NCBI RefSeq assembly: GCF_014764715.1
Contig: NZ_JACXXE010000009.1
Location: forward strand, 34,243 to 98,242
From: Bacillus crepusculi
GTDB taxonomy: Bacteria; Bacillota; Bacilli; Bacillales; Bacillaceae
DNA: 64,000 nucleotides
Direction: 5' to 3'
Shown here: one piece after another, positions 53,823 to 62,009 of the stretch
Position numbering within the stretch: position 1 is the stretch's first letter
Layout of the letters: the number at the start of each line of letters is the position of its first letter
Translations under genes and position numbers: made by a program
The notes under the pieces: model-generated
Databases searched by the model: none
Seen by the model: only the letters and a program-made list of their open reading frames with translations
What the model was told of the DNA's origin: nothing

Positions 53823-53901
53823 CATAACTTGTCTTCTTTTCGCATAAGCATATAACACAAAGGAAGAGAGGCATGTTCTGAAAAAAGGAGGCGATGAAAA
53901 A

Positions 53902-54132
53902 ATGTTGTTTTTTCCATGGTGGGTGTATGCATGCATCATTGGTATTATTTTCTGTGCATATAAATTAATGACGACAGCCAAAGAGGAGCAAGAGATTGAT
54001 CAATCCTTTATTGAAAAGGAAGGAGAAATCTTTATTGAGCGAATGGAACAGGAAAGAGAGCGCAGACGTCACGATCAGCAAATGAAAAGATCTCAGGAAA
54101 CAGCGAAACAGGAGGATCATTCGATTGCTTAA
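53902..54132 (+). CDS. yhaL: Sporulation-associated small membrane protein YhaL
   Basis: 76 residues: one N-terminal membrane segment (WWVYACIIGIIFCAYKLM) and a charged cytoplasmic tail rich in E, R and Q. It matches B. subtilis YhaL, required for efficient sporulation, in place and size. The ribosome site AAGGAGGCG is 10 bases upstream of ATG. It is convergent with prsA. Confidence 0.85.
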   Translation: MLFFPWWVYACIIGIIFCAYKLMTTAKEEQEIDQSFIEKEGEIFIERMEQERERRRHDQQMKRSQETAKQEDHSIA

Positions 54133-54146
54133 ATATCTCTTCATAC

Positions 54147-54183
54147 AAAAACCCCCTCTGCACGTTCAGCAGAGGGGGTTTTT
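54147..54183. terminator. Bidirectional terminator between yhaL and prsA
   Basis: AAAAACCCCCTCTGC / GCAGAGGGGGTTTTT with a 7-base loop. Confidence 0.93.
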
Positions 54184-54187
54184 GTGA

Positions 54188-55066
54188 TTATTGGTTTTGG
54201 TTTTGATTCGTTGTGGTTTGCTCAGATTTTTCTTTGAACGTGTTTTCAAGCTCTTTGTCTTTTACTTTTACATCAGCGTCTTTTACTAATTTATTTAAGA
54301 TCGTTTGGATTTCATTTGTGTCTGCTTGTTTTTGATCAAGTAGTTCTTTTTTCAAGTCCGCTTTCATGTCATCGTATTTACCGCGTTCTTCGGTCTTTTT
54401 GATGATATGGTAGCCGAATTGTGATTTCACTGGTTTGCTGATTTCATTTACTTTTAGTTTGAATGCAGCTTTGCTGAAGTTCTCGTCCATTTGGCCTTTT
54501 TTTGCGAACCAGCCTACATCGCCGCCTTGTGCTGCTGAAGCCGTGTCAGTTGAATATTCAGACACAAGGGCATCCCATTTTTCACCTTTATCTAATTTCT
54601 TTTCCACTTCTTCAGCCGTTTTCTTATCAGCGACTAAAATGTGGCTTGCGCGGATTTTCCCTTTGAGGTCATCGTAATACGCTTTTACTTCTTTATCAGT
54701 GATTTTGATGTTAGCTTTGGCAGCCTTTTGAGTCAGCAGCTCATATTTCACTTGATCTTTAATGTAATCTTTTCCGAATTCATCTTGAAGCTGTTTTAAA
54801 CGATCTTCACCAAGTGTCTTTTTATATTCTTCCATTTTCTTATCAATTTCTTTATCTGATACTTTGTATTTGTCAGCAAGGACCTTTTGTTGAACAAGTA
54901 GGTTTAAAGCATCTCCACCTGCTTGTTTCTTAAGAGTTGTATAAAGCTCATCTTTTGTGACATCCCCTGATTTTGTTGTTGCAATTACTTCTTTATCACC
55001 GCTACTGCATGCGCCAAGAGTTAAAACACTTACTGCTGTTACAGCTGCTAAAGCCATTTTTTTCAT
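54188..55066 (-). CDS. prsA: Extracytoplasmic foldase lipoprotein PrsA
   Basis: 292 residues with a lipoprotein signal and lipobox LTLGAC (lipid-modified Cys20), chaperone-like N and C parts and a parvulin PpiC domain (about 140-230: RASHILVADKKTAEEVEKKL, GGDVGWFAKKGQMDENFSKA). It folds secreted enzymes on the outer face of the membrane and is essential in B. subtilis. The C-terminus is a Q/N/T-rich tail. It has its own terminator. Confidence 0.95.
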   Translation of the reverse strand: MKKMALAAVTAVSVLTLGACSSGDKEVIATTKSGDVTKDELYTTLKKQAGGDALNLLVQQKVLADKYKVSDKEIDKKMEEYKKTLGEDRLKQLQDEFGKDYIKDQVKYELLTQKAAKANIKITDKEVKAYYDDLKGKIRASHILVADKKTAEEVEKKLDKGEKWDALVSEYSTDTASAAQGGDVGWFAKKGQMDENFSKAAFKLKVNEISKPVKSQFGYHIIKKTEERGKYDDMKADLKKELLDQKQADTNEIQTILNKLVKDADVKVKDKELENTFKEKSEQTTTNQNQNQ

Positions 55067-55227
55067 TCAAAAAACACTCCTAATCTTTCCAATTTATTTA
55101 TCATTGCTTGTATCATAACATATTGTGACATGCTGTAAAAAGAATTGCAAATGGGAGGGCATTTGTCTAGTCAAAAATTTGCGCGCTACATACACATATA
55201 TTGATCACAAAAAGGAGGCTGAATTAT

Positions 55228-55314
55228 ATGGGAGCAGGATATTCTAATGGGTTTGCTTTATTGGTCGTGCTATTCATTTTGCTGATCATCGTTGGTGCAG
55301 CATACCTTTACTAA
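55228..55314 (+). CDS. sscA: Small hydrophobic sporulation protein (SscA/YjcZ family), copy 1
   Basis: 28 residues: MGAGYSNGFALLVVLFILLI then IVGAAYLY, a single hydrophobic segment ending in the family LLIIVGAAY/W motif. B. subtilis SscA (YhzE), a small spore coat assembly protein, is encoded near prsA. The ribosome site is AAAGGAGG. A terminator follows. Confidence 0.75.
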   Translation: MGAGYSNGFALLVVLFILLIIVGAAYLY

Positions 55315-55332
55315 TTAAATCGCTGTGACAGA

Positions 55333-55371
55333 AAAGAGCCGTCCTGCCATGCGTGCAGGCGGTTCTTTTTT
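55333..55371 (+). terminator. Terminator after sscA-like copy 1
   Basis: AAGAGCCG.CCTGC / GCAGG.CGGTTCTT followed by T6. Confidence 0.82.
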
Positions 55372-55459
55372 CAAACGATGACAGGTGCCTAGACGTTTTC
55401 AATTTTTCTGCATACACTGAGCTTAGAACAGAGGAAGAACTGGCAGGAGGTGTTTTCAT

Positions 55460-55549
55460 ATGGGAGGAGAAGTCTTTGCTGGCGGTTTTGCACTAGTCGT
55501 CGTGTTATTCATCTTATTGATCATTATCGGTGCATCTTGGATTTACTAA
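55460..55549 (+). CDS. Small hydrophobic sporulation protein (SscA/YjcZ family), copy 2
   Basis: 29 residues: MGGEVFAGGFALVVVLFILL then IIIGASWIY, paralogous to the gene at 55228 (shared FAL.VVLFILLII.GA). The ribosome site GGCAGGAGGTG precedes ATG. It has its own terminator, so the two copies are separate units. Confidence 0.72.
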   Translation: MGGEVFAGGFALVVVLFILLIIIGASWIY

Positions 55550-55565
55550 TAGATAATAAAACACA

Positions 55566-55593
55566 AAAAGCTGCCCTCAAACCGGCAGCTTTT
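55566..55593 (+). terminator. Terminator after sscA-like copy 2
   Basis: AAAAGCTGCC / GGCAGCTTTT with an 8-base loop. Confidence 0.82.
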
Positions 55594-55602
55594 GCTTTGA
55601 TC

Positions 55603-55788
55603 TTAAATAGAAATGGTAATTTCAACAAATGATGAGATCAGTAAGATCAGTATCGATACATTGATAAAGCGAAACACCTTATCTTGCCGTTCTTCAGGAA
55701 TCTCTCTGACAAGGCATAATGTATTAGTAAGCCTGTTTATTGAATACACAATAAACGCGGCAAAGACGATGAAGTAAAATAAAACTAT
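55603..55788 (-). CDS. Small two-helix membrane protein, start uncertain
   Basis: An open frame of about 61 codons encoding VLFYFIVFAAFIVYSINRLT then a charged bridge (REIPEERQDKVFRF) and a second hydrophobic segment (INVSILILLISSFVEITIS). It looks protein-like, with GAGGGGGGA well placed before it, but no ATG, GTG or TTG exists in frame after the upstream stop; ATA 55788 sits at the right spacing. It could be a real gene with a rare start, a decayed gene or a sequencing indel in the G6 run. Confidence 0.4.
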   Translation of the reverse strand: MVLFYFIVFAAFIVYSINRLTNTLCLVREIPEERQDKVFRFINVSILILLISSFVEITISI

Positions 55789-55870
55789 CGGAGATCCCCC
55801 CTCTCTATGCTATTCCCATACTACATTACCAAATTTTTTATGAAAAAGATAGAAGTTGGCTTTAAAAACC

Positions 55871-56389
55871 TCATGATGAGGATGTTTGGTCAACTAAAAT
55901 ATCAAACTCGTCTTGGGCTTGATCGATGATACAGGATTTTGGTGCTTTCAGCAGTTTCCATGCAAATAAAAAGTCAGGCAAACAATAGCCTGCATGAATA
56001 CTTGCGATGATGATAAAATAGTGTGCGTACATTGGAAACGCCACGCCTAAAACAAAGTAAACAGGGGAGATAACACAAAACGGGCTGAGTAGTGAGAAAA
56101 TCATCACTCTCTTTGGCACGCGCTGCCAGCAATTTCGTTTAAATAACGTCATTTTTTTCTTGTTTTTCATTACTGGGATCAAGTGAACCAAACGGTGGAC
56201 AAGCAATGTTGCAAGTAAAAGCACAGCAAAAAGAGGTGCATTGTGACTGCTTAGTCTCGTTTCAGGATGAGTCAGTTGAAAACATAAAAATGCCATAATG
56301 AAAAAAAGTATAGCAAGACTTATTGCTGAAATCATCATTCTTGTATAACCATAATCCTTTTCAAGATTAATGGTCTTCCAACAATTCAT
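55871..56389 (-). CDS. yhaJ: DUF3267 membrane protein YhaJ
   Basis: 172 residues with four hydrophobic segments, matching B. subtilis YhaJ in place and length. The protease-like HExxH of some DUF3267 members appears as HRLVHLIPV, so the Glu is missing and catalysis is unlikely. Function unknown. It is divergent from yhaI across about 230 bases of AT-rich DNA. Confidence 0.8.
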   Translation of the reverse strand: MNCWKTINLEKDYGYTRMMISAISLAILFFIMAFLCFQLTHPETRLSSHNAPLFAVLLLATLLVHRLVHLIPVMKNKKKMTLFKRNCWQRVPKRVMIFSLLSPFCVISPVYFVLGVAFPMYAHYFIIIASIHAGYCLPDFLFAWKLLKAPKSCIIDQAQDEFDILVDQTSSS

Positions 56390-56620
56390 TTTTCATCCTT
56401 CCAATCTACAATTCTAATTGAATATCTCAAGATAATTTACTCTTCCTGAGGATAAAAATCAATGGTTTTGGTGAAAAAAAATAAAATGTTACATTCATAC
56501 GGAATAAAGAGAGGAAACTTTGGGTTTTTCAAGAAAAAAAGACATAAGGGGAGGTTCGTCTCTTTCGTCAATGAGTAATTTCGGCTAAAATAGAAAGACT
56601 AAGAGAAAGAGGGAACGTAC

Positions 56621-56965
56621 ATGAGTATTGAGGAACGAATGAGCCAGCTTGAATATTATATGGAACTTTTACTGACGGTAACTGATATGAGCCGTTATCC
56701 ATATTATGCGCTATTGATCCGGCAGCGTGTATCGAAAGAAGAGGCCAAGGACATTGAGCGTATTTGTGCTGAGCTTTCAGATGAAATGGACAAGCAAAAA
56801 GCACAAGGTTATGTCATGTTTGACGAGCTCCTTGCGCTTTTTGCGGGACAGTTAATTGAAAAGCTGGATGTTCATGAGACCATATTTGCTTTACATGATC
56901 AAGGGCTGTTTCAGCCGTTAATGAATGAATTTATAAAGATCATTAAACAATTTGATTTGATTTAG
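56621..56965 (+). CDS. yhaI: DUF1878 protein YhaI
   Basis: 114 residues, soluble and helical ([20 protein letters not shown] at the start), matching B. subtilis YhaI. Function unknown. The ribosome site is AAAGAGGGAACG. Its 3' end overlaps the convergent hpr by 23 bases. Confidence 0.85.
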   Translation: MSIEERMSQLEYYMELLLTVTDMSRYPYYALLIRQRVSKEEAKDIERICAELSDEMDKQKAQGYVMFDELLALFAGQLIEKLDVHETIFALHDQGLFQPLMNEFIKIIKQFDLI

Positions 56966-57554
56966 TCGCTTTTTCTGCTGAGTCTTCAAGCTCCTCAGGC
57001 TTTTTCGTGACTTTTCCTTGCTCATTCAAAAAGTCTCTCTCAATGTTTGAAAACGATTTCTCAAAAATCTCCATGAAATCCTCGCCATAAATATTTCGGA
57101 TAATACACATCATTTCTAAAATTTCAGGAAACTTTCCGTAAATGTCATGAAGCGGCTGCGCGCCTTTGACAATACCAGTTCGAGCCGGGTCATAATCTTC
57201 GAGTAGTTTATGGAATGTCTCTTCGCCTTTTGGCGTTAGCTCAATATACGTATTGCGTTTATCGTTTAACTTTTTAGAAAATTTTAAAAATCCTCTTTCC
57301 TCCAGTTTTTTAGAGAAGTTAAACGCCGTTGATACATGCATGACGCCAAACTTTGCAATTTCTGATATTGAAGCTCCTTTTAGTTGATACGCAATCCACA
57401 AAATATGATGTTCATTAATATTCAGGTTATACGGTTTGATCCACTGTTGCCAGTCTTTCTCAATGGATTTCCAAAGAGCCTTGCTCAATTGGGCCATTCT
57501 TTGACTGAATAAAAGTGCTTCTTTTACATCGAAAGGCTGTTCCGAATGATTCAT
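56943..57554 (-). CDS. hpr: Transition-state regulator Hpr (ScoC), MarR family
   Basis: About 203 residues, nearly identical to B. subtilis Hpr over its MarR domain ([51 protein letters not shown]). It represses extracellular protease genes (aprE, nprE) and sporulation and motility genes. ATG 57554 is chosen because AGGTG lies 6 bases upstream and the length then equals B. subtilis. The C-terminal tail is acidic and variable. Confidence 0.94.
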   Translation of the reverse strand: MNHSEQPFDVKEALLFSQRMAQLSKALWKSIEKDWQQWIKPYNLNINEHHILWIAYQLKGASISEIAKFGVMHVSTAFNFSKKLEERGFLKFSKKLNDKRNTYIELTPKGEETFHKLLEDYDPARTGIVKGAQPLHDIYGKFPEILEMMCIIRNIYGEDFMEIFEKSFSNIERDFLNEQGKVTKKPEELEDSAEKATKSNQIV

Positions 57555-57679
57555 CCATTTCACCTACTTCTCTTTTTCTTGTAATTCTATTATGCCAATA
57601 AAATAAAGATTAATAAAGCTGAAAATTCAAGAATTTTTAAAAGTCATGAAAAACATTGACAAAATAACCTTTTTTCAAC

Positions 57680-57716
57680 AAAAAAAGTGCGGGATACGCA
57701 CCCCGCACACTTTTGT
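57680..57716 (-). terminator. yhaH terminator
   Basis: On the minus strand AAAAGTG.GCGGG / CCCGC.ACTTTT followed by T. Confidence 0.8.
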
Positions 57717-57741
57717 AAACGAATATTTATTTGTGAGTATA

Positions 57742-58098
57742 TTAGTTTTGTAAGGTTTTCTCCAGTTGTTTGAGCTTTTCCTCAATTTCCTGAATTTCCT
57801 TTTGTAAGTCCTGCTGATGAGGTTTTATTTCCTCGCGCCATTGCTGAATCGATGTTTGCAATTCAGTCCCGACTTCTTTAATGACCTCTGCACTTTCTTT
57901 TGCCGTTTCAACAATTTGCTCTTTTAAAGCTTGTCCATCTCTTTTTAATCTTGTCAGTGTATCTTCGAATTTGTCATAGCTGTCTTTCATCTTTCCGCGT
58001 ACATCTCTACCAGAAGAGGGAGTCGTCAGGAGCACTGCCGCACCTCCGAGGAGACCGCCTACAAATAATCCTGTTAATAAAGAACGTCCACTAGCCAT
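57742..58098 (-). CDS. yhaH: YtxH-family protein YhaH
   Basis: 118 residues: an N-terminal Gly-rich membrane segment (LLTGLFVGGLLGGAAVLLTT) and a long amphipathic coiled coil to the C-terminus. It belongs to the YtxH-like general stress group (B. subtilis YhaH). The C-terminal half is predicted coiled coil, rich in E, Q and K. The ribosome site is AGAGGTGA. Confidence 0.85.
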   Translation of the reverse strand: MASGRSLLTGLFVGGLLGGAAVLLTTPSSGRDVRGKMKDSYDKFEDTLTRLKRDGQALKEQIVETAKESAEVIKEVGTELQTSIQQWREEIKPHQQDLQKEIQEIEEKLKQLEKTLQN

Positions 58099-58226
58099 TC
58101 AAATCACCTCTAGTCAAATTTTACACATTCGCATGTTCTCTCTGAGCTAACGATCAGCTTCATTGAACTTCCATACATAGCTTGCTTTATTTTAGCATAC
58201 TTTTGAAGAAAAGGGAGGGGAGAAGG

Positions 58227-58418
58227 TTGTCTGTCTTTCTGTTCGTTTTTACGTGTATCGGTGTCGTTTTCACAGGTGGTTCCATTCATTATGCAAGACA
58301 GCTTGGGTATGCAGGGTCTTATCCGCCAAAACATGTATTAAAGCAAAAAGCACTTGTGTGTGCGGCAGGTGCAGGGATTTCGCTCCTCATTTTACTGTTA
58401 ACCCTTTTTCTTTTATAA
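58227..58418 (+). CDS. Small two-helix membrane protein between yhaH and trpP
   Basis: 63 residues from TTG 58227 (GGGAGGGG 6-7 bases upstream): first membrane segment SVFLFVFTCIGVVFTGGSI, a short loop YAGSYPPKHVLKQKA and a second segment VCAAGAGISLLILLLTLFLL. A relative is present at this locus in other Bacilli as far as I recall, but I cannot name it safely. Function unknown. Divergent from yhaH. Confidence 0.65.
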   Translation: MSVFLFVFTCIGVVFTGGSIHYARQLGYAGSYPPKHVLKQKALVCAAGAGISLLILLLTLFLL

Positions 58419-58424
58419 AAGCAT

Positions 58425-58457
58425 GAAAAAAACCTCTTCATCTAACATGAAGAGGTT
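58425..58457 (-). terminator. trpP terminator
   Basis: On the minus strand AACCTCTTCAT-GTTAG-ATGAAGAGGTT is followed by T4-5. Confidence 0.88.
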
Positions 58458-58466
58458 CGTTATTCG

Positions 58467-58985
58467 TTAAGCAACTTCTATCATTCTTGCACGCCTCAGA
58501 ATGGACTGAGCAATCGGGAAGACAAATACCATGGCGATGGTATTAATAACGGCTGCTGGCAGGACAACGCCTACAAGTAGTGCCGGTAATGCAGCTGGCA
58601 GTCCAGTGATCAATAAAGCGGCAGATAGGAAAATCACGCCGGATACGATGGTTCCAATCGCAGTTAACGCAGCGGTCAGCACAACCTTGTTCTTAATCTT
58701 CTGGCAAGATAAGAAAAGGGCTAGGAAGATAAAGGCTGTCACTGGTTTATCAATCATATTTGGAATTTGTCCGCCTGGGAAACCCGTTGTTAATGCAGAA
58801 ATGACCCCAGTCACTAGCGCAATAACAACTACATGCTGTACCTTTGGAAAAAGGATGATGCTTAAAAACATCATGACCAGCATCATATCAGGTTTCATAC
58901 CGAAAAAGATGGGCGGGAAAATCGTATGCAACACAGCTCCCATTGCTGCAAGCAATGACATAATCACTAATTCTTTTGTTTTCAT
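58467..58985 (-). CDS. trpP: Tryptophan transporter TrpP
   Basis: 172 residues with five or six hydrophobic segments (MKTKELVIMSLLAAMGAVLH at the start), equal in length to B. subtilis TrpP (YhaG). It imports tryptophan and related indoles. ATG 58985 is chosen because GAGGAGAG precedes it and the length fits. (G/T/A)AG repeats over the ribosome site suggest control by TRAP. Confidence 0.93.
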   Translation of the reverse strand: MKTKELVIMSLLAAMGAVLHTIFPPIFFGMKPDMMLVMMFLSIILFPKVQHVVVIALVTGVISALTTGFPGGQIPNMIDKPVTAFIFLALFLSCQKIKNKVVLTAALTAIGTIVSGVIFLSAALLITGLPAALPALLVGVVLPAAVINTIAMVFVFPIAQSILRRARMIEVA

Positions 58986-59033
58986 TTCTATGCTCTCCTC
59001 TGCTAAGCTCTTATAGGACTCTCCAATAATATG
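58986..59033 (-). promoter_or_regulatory. TRAP-binding (G/T/A)AG repeats over the trpP ribosome site
   Basis: Between 59033 and 58986 the minus strand reads GAG, GAG, AAG-AG, TAG, CAGAG, GAG-AG, TAG, at least eight NAG triplets with short spacers running through the Shine-Dalgarno. In B. subtilis TRAP represses trpP translation by exactly such a site. Confidence 0.7.
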
Positions 59034-59112
59034 GCTCATCATTTATTGCAAGAGTCATGACTTTATTATTCTCGTTATTATAACAAATTTATTTCTCGAT
59101 AGAAAAGCCTTT

Positions 59113-60192
59113 TTACTCATTTTCTTGCTGGAACTTTTTCATAAAGTCCGCAAGCTTTTGGCAGTCTTCAATTGAAACCGCATTGTAAATAGAGGCTCTA
59201 CATCCGCCGACAGAGCGGTGTCCTGCAAGTCCTACCATCTGTTCTTGTTTGGCTTTCTCCACAAAGGACGCAGTGAGTGCATCATCACGAAGGGTAAACG
59301 TGACATTCATATGCGAACGGCTGTCTGCGCGTGCATGTCCTTTGTAAAAACCGCCGCTTTGGTCAATCGTATCATAAAGAAGCGCTGCTTTTTGTTCATT
59401 GCGTTTTTCCGCTGCTTCTACGCCGCCAGCATTTTTCACATGCTCAAGGACAAGAGACAGCATATAAATCGCAAACGTCGGTGGTGTGTGATAAAGAGAA
59501 TTGGCTTTTGCATGTGTTGTATATTTTAATATTTTAGGTGTGCTGCTTTTTTCTTTCTCTAATAAACGTTTGCGCGCGATCACAATCGTGATACCAGAAG
59601 GCCCTAGATTTTTTTGTGCCCCGGCATAAATGAAATCAAATGAAGAAACGTCTATTTTTTTGCTGAGAATATCACTGGACATATCCGCAATGAGCGGGAT
59701 TGGTGTGTCTGGGAACGTTTTCCACTGTGTGCCGAAGATCGTATTGTTTGATGTGATGTGCAAGTAAGCTCCGTCTGTTAAACCTGAAGCATTTACATCT
59801 GGAATATACGAATAATTATCATCTTCACTTGAGGCAAACACAGATGTTTCACCAAAGCCTTTTGCTTCTGACAAGGCTTTTTCTGACCAAGCGCCTGTTT
59901 GAATGAAATGAGCCGTTTCGCCTTCATGTAAGAAGTTCATCGGTATCATCGCAAATTGAAGACTCGCTCCGCCTTGTAAAAAGAGGACTTCATAATCTTC
60001 TGGAATGTCCATCAGCTCCACCAAAAGCGCTTTTGCTTTATTGTGGACTTCTTCATATTCACCGCTGCGATGAGAAAGCTCCATCACAGACATCCCGGTT
60101 TGTTTAAAATCAACAAGTTCTTCCTGTGCTTTTTGAAGCACTTCTAGCGGCAGTGCCGCCGGACCAGCATTAAAATTCGTCGTTCGCTTCAT
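59113..60192 (-). CDS. serC: Phosphoserine aminotransferase
   Basis: 359 residues, class V PLP aminotransferase: MKRTTNFNAGPAALPLEVLQ, the PLP lysine in YAGAQKNLGPSG and the C-terminal LAGHRSVGGCRASIYNAV. It makes 3-phosphoserine from phosphohydroxypyruvate in serine synthesis. The second codon pair GTG-ATG is resolved in favour of ATG 60192, 6 bases after GGGAGAG. It corresponds to B. subtilis YhaF. Confidence 0.95.
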   Translation of the reverse strand: MKRTTNFNAGPAALPLEVLQKAQEELVDFKQTGMSVMELSHRSGEYEEVHNKAKALLVELMDIPEDYEVLFLQGGASLQFAMIPMNFLHEGETAHFIQTGAWSEKALSEAKGFGETSVFASSEDDNYSYIPDVNASGLTDGAYLHITSNNTIFGTQWKTFPDTPIPLIADMSSDILSKKIDVSSFDFIYAGAQKNLGPSGITIVIARKRLLEKEKSSTPKILKYTTHAKANSLYHTPPTFAIYMLSLVLEHVKNAGGVEAAEKRNEQKAALLYDTIDQSGGFYKGHARADSRSHMNVTFTLRDDALTASFVEKAKQEQMVGLAGHRSVGGCRASIYNAVSIEDCQKLADFMKKFQQENE

Positions 60193-60339
60193 CACAATCT
60201 CTCCCTATTTCTCGCGTTAATGGATCAAAAGATAAAACCATCCTATCACAAATTTGAAGCATTTGGACAAAAAATTTGAATCGTTCTAAATATCTTACTA
60301 TTCAGTGGGCAAGCACCTGAAAAGGGGCAGAAATAAGAA

Positions 60340-60364
60340 AAAACCTCATCTATTAAGATGAGGT
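60340..60364 (-). terminator. hit terminator overlapping the stop codon
   Basis: On the minus strand ACCTCATCT / AGATGAGGT with the hit stop TAA near the loop, followed by T6. Confidence 0.85.
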
Positions 60365-60781
60365 AAGCCGCGTGTGGATAGCAGAAGAAATGTCTGTTAA
60401 ATCCTCTGACGTATATTGATCTTGATGTGACTTCCATACGGCACCAAAGCCATCGCCTTTGCCGTAGCGCGGAATGATATGCATATGATAATGGAACACA
60501 GATTGTCCGGCTTTTTCACCGTTGTTGTTCAGGAGGTTTAAGCCAATTGGTTCAAATTCCTGTTTGATTGCCCTTGCAATTTTCGGAATCGCTTGGAAGT
60601 AGTGATTAGACACTTCTGGTGTCATCTCATAGATGTTTTCTTTATGTATTTTTGGGATGACAAGAGTATGTCCTTTTGTTACTTGGCTTATATCAAGAAA
60701 AGCCAATACATGCTCGTCCTCATATACTTTTGCGCATGGAATGTCTCCATCAATGATCTTGCAAAAAATGCAGTCGCTCAC
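60353..60781 (-). CDS. hit: HIT-family nucleotide-binding hydrolase
   Basis: 142 residues with CIFCKIIDGDIPCAKVYEDE near the start and the histidine triad HYHMHIIP near residue 100. It belongs to the HIT nucleotidyl hydrolases; in B. subtilis Hit is a small cytoplasmic protein of this group. The start is GTG 60781 after GAGGAGTGA. It is divergent from ecsA across about 490 bases. Confidence 0.92.
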   Translation of the reverse strand: MSDCIFCKIIDGDIPCAKVYEDEHVLAFLDISQVTKGHTLVIPKIHKENIYEMTPEVSNHYFQAIPKIARAIKQEFEPIGLNLLNNNGEKAGQSVFHYHMHIIPRYGKGDGFGAVWKSHQDQYTSEDLTDISSAIHTRLTSS

Positions 60782-61124
60782 GCCATGTCACTCCTCATTA
60801 TTTTTCCTTTATCGTATCACAAAAAGAAGCAAAAAAGAAAACAGGACAAGCGAACTCCTTTGGTCGCTCATCCTGCTCCTGTAGAAGAAATGCAGATGCT
60901 TTCATACGTTACGCCTTTTGAATTCTCTATTTACTGGAATAAAGAATTCATATGCCTGCTATTTCTGCCGTAAACACCTCATTTGACGTTTTGGTTTGTC
61001 GTATACATATTGTATAGGACACAAAAATCAAGAATCAGTGAAGCAAAACAGAAGCTAAGGTTTTGAGATGAAAAACCAACTTGTCATGCGGTTCTTTGCC
61101 TTTAACAAACACCTCATTTACTTA

Positions 61125-61168
61125 TTGGTCATCAAGTTCATTTCTTCTACATACATTATGATGACCAA
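61125..61168 (+). other. Long-loop inverted repeat upstream of ecsA
   Basis: TTGGTCATCA (61125-61134) and TGATGACCAA (61159-61168) form a perfect 10-bp stem with a 24-base loop; ACACCT and AGGTG outside could extend it. CCTATTTTTTATT follows. It could be a leader terminator or end of an unseen transcript. The rest of 60782-61268 shows no gene; a possible ecsA -10 (TACTAT) is near 61236-61241. Confidence 0.35.
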
Positions 61169-61268
61169 GGTGCCTATTTTTTATTCATGACTAGTCTATA
61201 GGTAAACATTTCAAATTATCGTTCGTTTTTGTTACTATAAAGGAAAAAAGAAAGAAAGGAACGAATTT

Positions 61269-62009
61269 ATGTCCCTTCTCACTGTAAAAGATGTAACGGG
61301 TGGATATACAAAGAATCCCGTTCTGAAAAATATTTCATTTGAATTAGAAAGAAATCAAATCGTCGGTCTCATTGGTTTAAATGGAGCGGGTAAAAGCACA
61401 ACCATTCGTCATATCATCGGTTTGATGAAACCGCATAAAGGTGTCATTGAGCTGAATGGACGAACCCTTCAAGACGATCAAGAGGCGTATCGCTCGCAAT
61501 TTACCTTTATTCCAGAAACACCTGTTTTATATGAAGAGTTAACATTAAAAGAGCATTTAGAGCTGACAGCGATGGCTTATGGTCTTTCAAAGGAACAACT
61601 AGAAGAACGTCTGCCCTCATTGCTGAAAGAATTTAGAATGGAGAAACGGTTGAAATGGTTCCCTGCTCATTTTTCTAAGGGAATGAAGCAGAAGGTCATG
61701 ATTATGTGTGCGTTCCTTGTTGAGCCAGAGCTGTATATCATCGATGAACCGTTTTTAGGGCTTGATCCTCTTGCGATAAATGCCCTTTTGGAACGAATGA
61801 ATGCTGCAAAGAAAAGCGGCGCTAGTGTGCTGATGTCAACGCATATTTTGGCGACAGCTGAACGTTATTGTGATTCCTTTATTATTTTGCATGAAGGCGA
61901 AATCAGAGCGAAAGGAACACTGACAGAGCTAAGAGAACAGTTCAGCATGAGAGATGCGACACTCGATGATCTTTATTTGGAATTAACAAAGGAAGAAAGC
62001 TATGAGTAA
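61269..62009 (+). CDS. ecsA: ABC transporter ATPase EcsA
   Basis: 246 residues with Walker A GLNGAGKST (about 39), signature-like FSKGMKQKV and Walker B LYIIDEPFLGLD. EcsA with EcsB is needed for protein secretion, competence and regulated membrane proteolysis through RasP. The ribosome site is AAAGGAACG. It overlaps ecsB by 8 bases. Confidence 0.95.
   Translation: MSLLTVKDVTGGYTKNPVLKNISFELERNQIVGLIGLNGAGKSTTIRHIIGLMKPHKGVIELNGRTLQDDQEAYRSQFTFIPETPVLYEELTLKEHLELTAMAYGLSKEQLEERLPSLLKEFRMEKRLKWFPAHFSKGMKQKVMIMCAFLVEPELYIIDEPFLGLDPLAINALLERMNAAKKSGASVLMSTHILATAERYCDSFIILHEGEIRAKGTLTELREQFSMRDATLDDLYLELTKEESYE

Noticed and set aside
60593..60973. 126-codon plus-strand ORF antisense to hit
   Set aside because: Mostly the complement of hit with a random-looking tail; no ribosome site.
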